From: Bacillota bacterium
GTDB taxonomy: Bacteria > Bacillota > Clostridia > Lachnospirales > Lachnospiraceae
Reading direction: 5' to 3'
Assembly (NCBI GenBank): GCA_023413555.1
Contig: JAEZPG010000065.1
Coordinates: forward strand, 1-47,468
DNA length: 47,468 nucleotides
Position 1 is the first letter of the stretch; every line of letters starts with the position of its first letter. Positions 42,245 through 47,468 of this stretch are shown here, one piece after another. The translations under genes were made by a program, and so were the position numbers. The notes beneath the pieces were generated by a model that worked only from the letters and a program-made list of their open reading frames with translations, was not told where the DNA came from and made no database searches.

Positions 42245-43408
42245 TTATAGACCTGCTATGGTTTCCATAAGGTAATCAGCAAATTCTGCACTTGTTGCAC
42301 CTGTATCTCTTCCAGTCATAACAAGCTTTTTCTCTGTAATTGTACAAATATCTAACGCTTTATATAACTTATCAGCTTCTGTTACGTAGCCAATGTGAGC
42401 AAGTAACATAGCACCTGCTCGAATCACACTACAAGGATCTGCATAAATATCTCTTCCCTCTTTTACCATACGAGGTGCTGAACCATGGATTGCTTCAAAC
42501 ATAGCATATTTCTTACCGATATTTGCACTTCCTGCAGTACCAACTCCACCCTGGAATTCTGCTGCTTCATCCGTGAGAATATCTCCATAAAGGTTTGGTA
42601 AAACCACTACCTGGAAATCCTTTCTTCTCTTCTCATCTACAAGCTTAGCGGTCATAATATCTATGTACCAGTCATCCGCCTGAATATCTGGATAATTCTT
42701 TGCAATGCCATAGAAGGTGTCTAAGAATTTACCATCTGTAGTCTTTATGATATTAGCCTTTGTAACAGCTGTAACTCTGGTCTTACCATTTGCTTTCGCA
42801 AACTCAAATGCTGCTGTAATGATTCTTTCACAGCCCTGGCTTGTAACAACAGTAAAATCGATACCTAAATCCTCCGTTACATTAACGCCATCCTTACCTG
42901 CTGCATAACCACCTTCCGTATTCTCTCTATAAAAGGTCCAATCGATTCCCTGCTCAGGGATTCTTACAGGACGTACGTTAGCAAATAGGTCTAATTCCTT
43001 TCTCATTGCTACATTGGCAGATTCTACATTAGGCCATTCATCACCTTTTCTTGGAGTTGTAGTAGGTCCCTTAAGAATAACATCACATTGTTTTAATTCC
43101 TTCAATACATCAGCAGGAATTGCAGCCATCTCTGCAGCACGTCTTTCGATTGTTAAACCATCAATCACACGAAACTCAACCTTACCTGATTGGATTTCGT
43201 CTTGCAGAAGATACTCTAACACACGCTGTGCCTGACCAGTAATTGCAGGACCGATACCATCACCACCACAAACACCGATGGAAATCTTATCTAATGCCTT
43301 GTAATCTACGAAATCACCTTGGGCTTTCATGTCTTCCACTCTTTTTAGCTGTTTTTCCAAAAGCTTCCCAAACTGTTCCTTAGCTGCTTCAATCTCTTGT
43401 TGATACAT
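42245..43408 (-). CDS. NAD-dependent isocitrate dehydrogenase (isopropylmalate/isocitrate family)
   Basis: A 387-residue beta-decarboxylating dehydrogenase. GDGIGPAI, KGPTTTPRKGDEWPNVESANVAMRKELD (in pieces, with the isocitrate-type Ser), NVRPV, RENTEGGY, and the Asp-rich metal site NLYGDILTDEAAEFQGGVG. It oxidises isocitrate to 2-oxoglutarate; co-transcription with a citrate synthase favours isocitrate over isopropylmalate. An unusual N-terminal extension of about 40 residues (YQQEIEAAKEQFGKLLEKQ) is helical. It follows the synthase after 98 bases. Confidence 0.88.
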   Translation of the reverse strand: MYQQEIEAAKEQFGKLLEKQLKRVEDMKAQGDFVDYKALDKISIGVCGGDGIGPAITGQAQRVLEYLLQDEIQSGKVEFRVIDGLTIERRAAEMAAIPADVLKELKQCDVILKGPTTTPRKGDEWPNVESANVAMRKELDLFANVRPVRIPEQGIDWTFYRENTEGGYAAGKDGVNVTEDLGIDFTVVTSQGCERIITAAFEFAKANGKTRVTAVTKANIIKTTDGKFLDTFYGIAKNYPDIQADDWYIDIMTAKLVDEKRRKDFQVVVLPNLYGDILTDEAAEFQGGVGTAGSANIGKKYAMFEAIHGSAPRMVKEGRDIYADPCSVIRAGAMLLAHIGYVTEADKLYKALDICTITEKKLVMTGRDTGATSAEFADYLMETIAGL

Positions 43409-43506
43409 GTCTTTACCTCCAAAATCTTTTACATTTTCTCTTTCTACACAAGTGTATCATAAGCAATAAAATCTGACTATACTTACTTTCCTTTTTTTGC
43501 AATATC

Positions 43507-44895
43507 TTATAGGTGAATTCCAAGTTCTTCGCAGGCATTATCTATGACCTCCAAAAGCTCAGCATCGGTAATTACCGTCACACGACCTTCCTCGTACTCT
43601 TTGTCTACCCATTCCTTAACCATAGACACCAATTCACTGTTTTTATCTACTTTTTGTTCCCCTTCGAGCTTGAAGTAGCAGTTAATCCAATGTGCTATTC
43701 CAGCGAGACCAGAGGTGTTGGATACAGCTACCAGCGCAGGCCTTTTCAAAAATTTTTCAGTATCAAATATATTATAAATTTCTTCGTTCTTTAACAGCCC
43801 ATCTGCATGGATACCTGCTCTTGTTACATTAAAGCTACGTCCTACAAAAGGAGTTCTACTTGGTACACGATATCCAATTTCATTTTCATAGTAATCTGCC
43901 AGCTCTGTAATCACAGTCGTGTCCATTCCATCTAAAGTTCCTTTAAGCTGAGCATACTCAAATACCATTGCCTCCAGTGGAGTATTGCCGGTTCTTTCTC
44001 CAATGCCAAACAAAGAACAGTTCACCCCACATGCACCATAAAGCCATGCAGTTGTGGAGTTTGTGACAGCTTTATAAAAATCATTATGTCCGTGCCATTC
44101 AATAAATTCAGAAGGAACACCCGCGTGTGTCATCAAACCATAGATGATACCCTGTACAGAACGTGGAATAACGGCACCTGGAAAGTTTACGCCATATCCC
44201 ATAGTGTCACAGGCACGAATCTTAACAGGAATCTTATACTCTTCACTAAGCTTCATTAGTTCTAAACAAAACGGAATTACAAAGCCATAAATATCAGAAC
44301 GCGTAATGTCCTCTAAATGACATCTTGCAGCAACTCCAGTTTCCAAGCAATCTCTTACAACACTTAAATAATGTTCCATTGCTTGTCGCCTAGTCATCTT
44401 CATCTTATAGAAGATATGATAATCTGAGCAACTGACTAGAATTCCAGTTTCCTTTAAGCCTATTTTCTTCACTAACTCAAAATCCTTTTTATTGGCACGA
44501 ATCCAAGCAGTAACCTCTGGAAATTTATATCCTCTTTCAAGGCATTTTTCTACTGCATCACGATCTTTTTTACTGTAAAGGAAGAATTCACTTTGACGAA
44601 TTAATCCTTTTGGACCTCCTAGCCTATGTAACATATCATACATTGCAACAATTTGTTCCGTACTATAGGGAGCTCTTGACTGCTGCCCATCCCTAAAAGT
44701 AGTGTCCGTAATCCAAATCTCCTTTGGCATATTATGAGGCACGATTCTATCATTAAATGCTATCTTAGGTACTTCATTGTAAGGAAATAGATTACGAAAA
44801 ACATTAGGTGTTTCACAATCTACCAATGGATAAATATGCTCCTCTAATTGAAGCAGGTTATTCTGATTATTGAGATAAACTTTTCTATTTTCCAT
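43507..44895 (-). CDS. Re-citrate synthase (HMGL-type, isopropylmalate synthase-like)
   Basis: A 462-residue member of the DRE-TIM metallolyase family. Motif TDTTFRDGQQSRAPY near residue 64 and WHGHNDFYKAVTNS near 264 carry the metal ligands. The closest described relatives are the Re-citrate synthases of clostridia such as C. kluyveri; the lack of a C-terminal leucine-regulatory domain argues against LeuA. It condenses acetyl-CoA and oxaloacetate; with the next gene it supplies 2-oxoglutarate for glutamate. AAGGAG precedes the ATG. Homocitrate synthase is an alternative reading. Confidence 0.85.
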   Translation of the reverse strand: MENRKVYLNNQNNLLQLEEHIYPLVDCETPNVFRNLFPYNEVPKIAFNDRIVPHNMPKEIWITDTTFRDGQQSRAPYSTEQIVAMYDMLHRLGGPKGLIRQSEFFLYSKKDRDAVEKCLERGYKFPEVTAWIRANKKDFELVKKIGLKETGILVSCSDYHIFYKMKMTRRQAMEHYLSVVRDCLETGVAARCHLEDITRSDIYGFVIPFCLELMKLSEEYKIPVKIRACDTMGYGVNFPGAVIPRSVQGIIYGLMTHAGVPSEFIEWHGHNDFYKAVTNSTTAWLYGACGVNCSLFGIGERTGNTPLEAMVFEYAQLKGTLDGMDTTVITELADYYENEIGYRVPSRTPFVGRSFNVTRAGIHADGLLKNEEIYNIFDTEKFLKRPALVAVSNTSGLAGIAHWINCYFKLEGEQKVDKNSELVSMVKEWVDKEYEEGRVTVITDAELLEVIDNACEELGIHL

Positions 44896-44927
44896 ACCGT
44901 ACTCCTTTTTGAAATTATTTTTGTATT

Positions 44928-44956
44928 ATTGTATACAATTATACATGTATTGTCAA
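44928..44956 (-). promoter_or_regulatory. SigA promoter with a GntR-type palindrome on the -10 box
   Basis: On the minus strand TTGACA (44956-44951) and TACAAT (44933-44928) have a 17-base spacer, 33 bases before the synthase ATG. The -10 lies inside the perfect 12-bp palindrome ATTGTATACAAT (44928-44939), which fits the GTnnAC-core sites of FCD-type GntR regulators. A second palindrome ATACATGTAT (44941-44950) adjoins it. Confidence 0.7.
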
Positions 44957-45003
44957 CGAATAATTACCATTTTCTTCAATGATTTTTAATCTGTACTCTA
45001 ATC

Positions 45004-47468
45004 CTATTCTTCACAAATATTCTTTTCTCCCAAACGTTTTCTCCTAATTATTATTACATACAAAGTTCCTAATAAAATAAGAATGCCAATAAATCCTGTT
45101 AATGTAAGAAGTACTTTGTTGTGACAGAATCTAATCCAAAGGTTCGTCGTTACAAAGATATGATTGATTTCTTTGATTGTAATATTTCCTGCACTATCCT
45201 CCGCCACAACCTTAATATTCTGCTCTTTATTTGAACTTGGTAGAGTGAATTGGTACAAGTCATCCTCTTGATTATAATCTAATACAACATCGTTTAGATA
45301 GATATTCACCTTTTTAAGGGCAATATTGTCGCTGATTGATATGTTTGCCTGCTTACTTGTTTCATCGTAAGCCGCACCATCTTTTATATTTGACACAATG
45401 ACGATTGGATTAGTCTTGTCTACACCAAATACCATCTGTGCTCCCTTAGATGCTAAGTCATTTTCATTTATATTTCCTGAAGTATCTTTGGAATGAACCA
45501 TAATTGTATAACGACCTTCCTCTTCGAACAAGTTTTTGTCTAAGTCGTAGATATACTGGCTCCATTTCTTAGAATCCCCTGTCTGATTTACACTATAATC
45601 TTTGTCTTCGACTAAATCTGTTACCACTCCATTACGACTTAATTTTATCTGGGTATCTTCTTTGACTAGAGAATTCACATTGGTTTCTGTAAACCTTACA
45701 TTCCCCATAGATTGCACATAAGTTCCTGCTATCATTTGAAGCTCCCTACTAAAGCTATAGACAGATCCATATCGATTTACTGAAAACTCTACCGAATGGC
45801 TACTTTTATTCCCAACTATATCCTCAGCCTCTATGGTAAGGGTATACAGATCATCCAGACCTTCCTTATCTGGAAAGCAATTCATACGAATTTGCTGACC
45901 TTTATTGGCTGATCCTGTAGTCTGAGTGGAGGTCTCTAATGCTTTAGTAATTGTAGTTCCATTTTGAATAAGCCGGCTGATTTCATTGTCCCCTTGCACT
46001 AGCTTAATGCTATTATTGTTAATTACAAAGCCTGCCTCTCCTGTCCTACTGCCAATTAAGCTTATTTTAACCCTGTCACTGTCATAATTATCATCTAGAA
46101 TAGTAATCAAAGGGAAGAATTCTCCATTGTTTGCAGACTTCTGACCTACTCCCTCTACGCGAATACTGGGATTTGTAGTATCAATACCAAATTCTGAATG
46201 TACCGTTTGCTGTAGGCCATTGCCGGCTTTATCACTACAAGTAACCTCTATGGTATACCAGCCATCCCCTATTAAATCCAGTGTGGATGTATGCATATCA
46301 CCACTAGTAACAATCTCAGATGGTTGTCTACAATCTTCCTCTACTTGATTGTTAAGGGATCTTACACGTCTACACCTTATTTCCACTTTGGATGGATCAA
46401 GATTATGTTCCTCCATTGTTATGGTAGCGGTCTGATTTTGGGCAAAAAAAGTAGGATTGCCGTTCGTTTTTTTTGTACCGGAAAAAGTTAGCTGCACCTT
46501 TGGATTTGTGGTATCAACCACAAACTCATCCTCCACCATAGTGGTAGCATTGCCTGCCCTATCCTCTACTCCACCTCTGATAGAGTAGGCTCCGTCCTTC
46601 TCGCAGGATACTGTGGCCATATAAAGATTATTATCCGGATTAGTTGCATCTTTTTCCACTCTCCACTGAGAAATGCTACAGCCTCCAACCGAATCCTTGT
46701 TTATAACAGCACTCACTTTCTTTGGATCAAAGTTTCTTTCCTTAACCAGAAGTTGTACTACTTGCCCTTTATTAAAATACTCTTTCCTTCCCGCCTTACT
46801 CTGCCCAGGCACTACAACGGTTACCTGAGGCTTGGTCTTATCGATACTAAAAAACATACTTTTAGAATAGCTATGGCCAGAACGATCCGTAATCCTTACC
46901 TTGACACAAATATCATTACTATTGTTGCTAACAAGAATATTATGCTTAATAGAAGTAACCAGATTCCGATCCCTTGTTACTTCAGTTTCCTTTACTAGAT
47001 CATCCATTTTTCCATTACTGTCTACCATAATCCTTCCTGATTGGTCATGTCTTGAATCTTGTGGACTTGTAACTGTCCACTCCACCTTTTCTATTCCATT
47101 AAAATAATCCTGAGCCGTAAATGTAAGCTCAATGTTATCTCTATATAACGGGTGACTTAACTGATCTGCATACTCTGTAGTCGGTAGTAGAAATTCTACA
47201 TCGGCTGTACTAGAATTAGCCTTCACACTTTCGATAATCACCCCATAAGGTTTACTAAATTCACTTGTATAATTGCCCACATAATCCTGAGCTCTGGCAT
47301 AAATCTGCCCCTTGAATCCTGCAGAAAGTACGATTTCTATCCCTCCATTGGTATCCGTTTCTAAAACCTTTACTTTAGATTTAACTCCCGCTTGCTCCCT
47401 TGCGTAATCAATGGTATAAAAGCTTATTTTATGAATTCCAGAGGAGGCCACCTGATCCATTGCCTGTA
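45004..47468 (-). CDS. large Ig-repeat surface protein, N-terminus cut by the window end
   Basis: At least 820 residues are encoded; the frame stays open at the window edge, so the start is outside. It is built of bacterial Ig-like repeats of roughly 95-130 residues, each with a DxTxP motif (IDKTKPQVTVVVPG, VDTTNPKVQLTFSG, IDTTNPSIRVEG, VDKTNPIVIVSN). It ends with a single membrane helix (about 30 residues before the end, LLTLTGFIGILILLGTLYVI) and a basic tail RRKRLGEK, so it is anchored by its C-terminus with the repeats outside. Function is likely adhesive or structural; no catalytic domain is seen in this part. Confidence 0.82.
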   Translation of the reverse strand, partial: QAMDQVASSGIHKISFYTIDYAREQAGVKSKVKVLETDTNGGIEIVLSAGFKGQIYARAQDYVGNYTSEFSKPYGVIIESVKANSSTADVEFLLPTTEYADQLSHPLYRDNIELTFTAQDYFNGIEKVEWTVTSPQDSRHDQSGRIMVDSNGKMDDLVKETEVTRDRNLVTSIKHNILVSNNSNDICVKVRITDRSGHSYSKSMFFSIDKTKPQVTVVVPGQSKAGRKEYFNKGQVVQLLVKERNFDPKKVSAVINKDSVGGCSISQWRVEKDATNPDNNLYMATVSCEKDGAYSIRGGVEDRAGNATTMVEDEFVVDTTNPKVQLTFSGTKKTNGNPTFFAQNQTATITMEEHNLDPSKVEIRCRRVRSLNNQVEEDCRQPSEIVTSGDMHTSTLDLIGDGWYTIEVTCSDKAGNGLQQTVHSEFGIDTTNPSIRVEGVGQKSANNGEFFPLITILDDNYDSDRVKISLIGSRTGEAGFVINNNSIKLVQGDNEISRLIQNGTTITKALETSTQTTGSANKGQQIRMNCFPDKEGLDDLYTLTIEAEDIVGNKSSHSVEFSVNRYGSVYSFSRELQMIAGTYVQSMGNVRFTETNVNSLVKEDTQIKLSRNGVVTDLVEDKDYSVNQTGDSKKWSQYIYDLDKNLFEEEGRYTIMVHSKDTSGNINENDLASKGAQMVFGVDKTNPIVIVSNIKDGAAYDETSKQANISISDNIALKKVNIYLNDVVLDYNQEDDLYQFTLPSSNKEQNIKVVAEDSAGNITIKEINHIFVTTNLWIRFCHNKVLLTLTGFIGILILLGTLYVIIIRRKRLGEKNICEE

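Noticed and set aside
43507..44895. 2-isopropylmalate synthase (leuA) or homocitrate synthase
   Set aside because: No leucine regulatory domain and no leu or lysine pathway neighbours; the isocitrate dehydrogenase partner supports Re-citrate synthase, although homocitrate synthase cannot be fully excluded.

Overview
The window is low-GC Firmicute DNA with strong AGGAGG-type ribosome binding sites. Gene content points to an anaerobic, spore-forming clostridium of the Lachnospiraceae kind: Re-citrate synthase-like enzyme plus NAD isocitrate dehydrogenase, Rex, the rex-acpS-nnr-alr-mazF row, UvsE, ferredoxin-type proteins and an AmmeMemoRadiSam pair. The organism is inferred from gene content, not from a marker RNA; no rRNA, tRNA or CRISPR array was seen.

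Layout. 1-0.6 kb: two tiny ORFs of unknown function with strong hairpins. 0.6-2.9 kb: AmmeMemoRadiSam operon (radical SAM enzyme and a Memo-AMMECR1 fusion). 2.9-7.2 kb: an operon of an AraC/GyrI-type regulator, a short UvrA-like ABC ATPase and a serine hydrolase, resembling a drug-response module. 7.3-8.1 kb: a secreted helical protein with a 51-residue partner. 8.1-11.1 kb: two divergent regulator/target pairs (TetR with a membrane polyferredoxin; HxlR with a nitroreductase), each with a clear inverted repeat between them, and a GNAT acetyltransferase. 11.2-12 kb: a QueG-like iron-sulfur protein gene interrupted by one amber codon.

12-16.7 kb holds the most striking locus: a 1213-residue multicopper oxidase of the MnxG (manganese oxidase) type, preceded in the same operon by small proteins resembling MnxE/MnxF and by a 160-residue protein. 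This is unexpected in a presumed anaerobe and may belong to the spore surface. A chimeric relic of the GNAT and QueG-like genes lies just upstream of it. 17.1-22.1 kb encodes a NarL-type two-component system and a three-gene FtsX/MacB-like ABC transporter; 22.2-24.8 kb encodes UvsE and an unrecognised 473-residue protein.

25.2-33.3 kb, downstream of rlmH, is a decay zone: broken genes, a duplicated and nonsense-bearing deacetylase, a transposase relic, and three copies (one intact) of a small hydrophobic peptide module resembling a type I toxin. Three palindromic repeats in this zone match the last codons of rlmH, all in the same orientation. This recalls the attachment sites of staphylococcal cassette chromosomes, though no recombinase is present in the window. 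Intact genes inside the zone are an M20 amidohydrolase, a polysaccharide deacetylase, a DEAD-box helicase and a YwbE-like protein.

33.2-47.5 kb returns to core genes: rlmH, mazF (no antitoxin gene visible), alr, nnr, acpS, a coiled-coil protein, rex, a divergent ABC-F ATPase, and a citrate synthase-isocitrate dehydrogenase-GntR operon that makes 2-oxoglutarate and carries a palindrome on its own -10 box. The window ends inside a large Ig-repeat surface protein.
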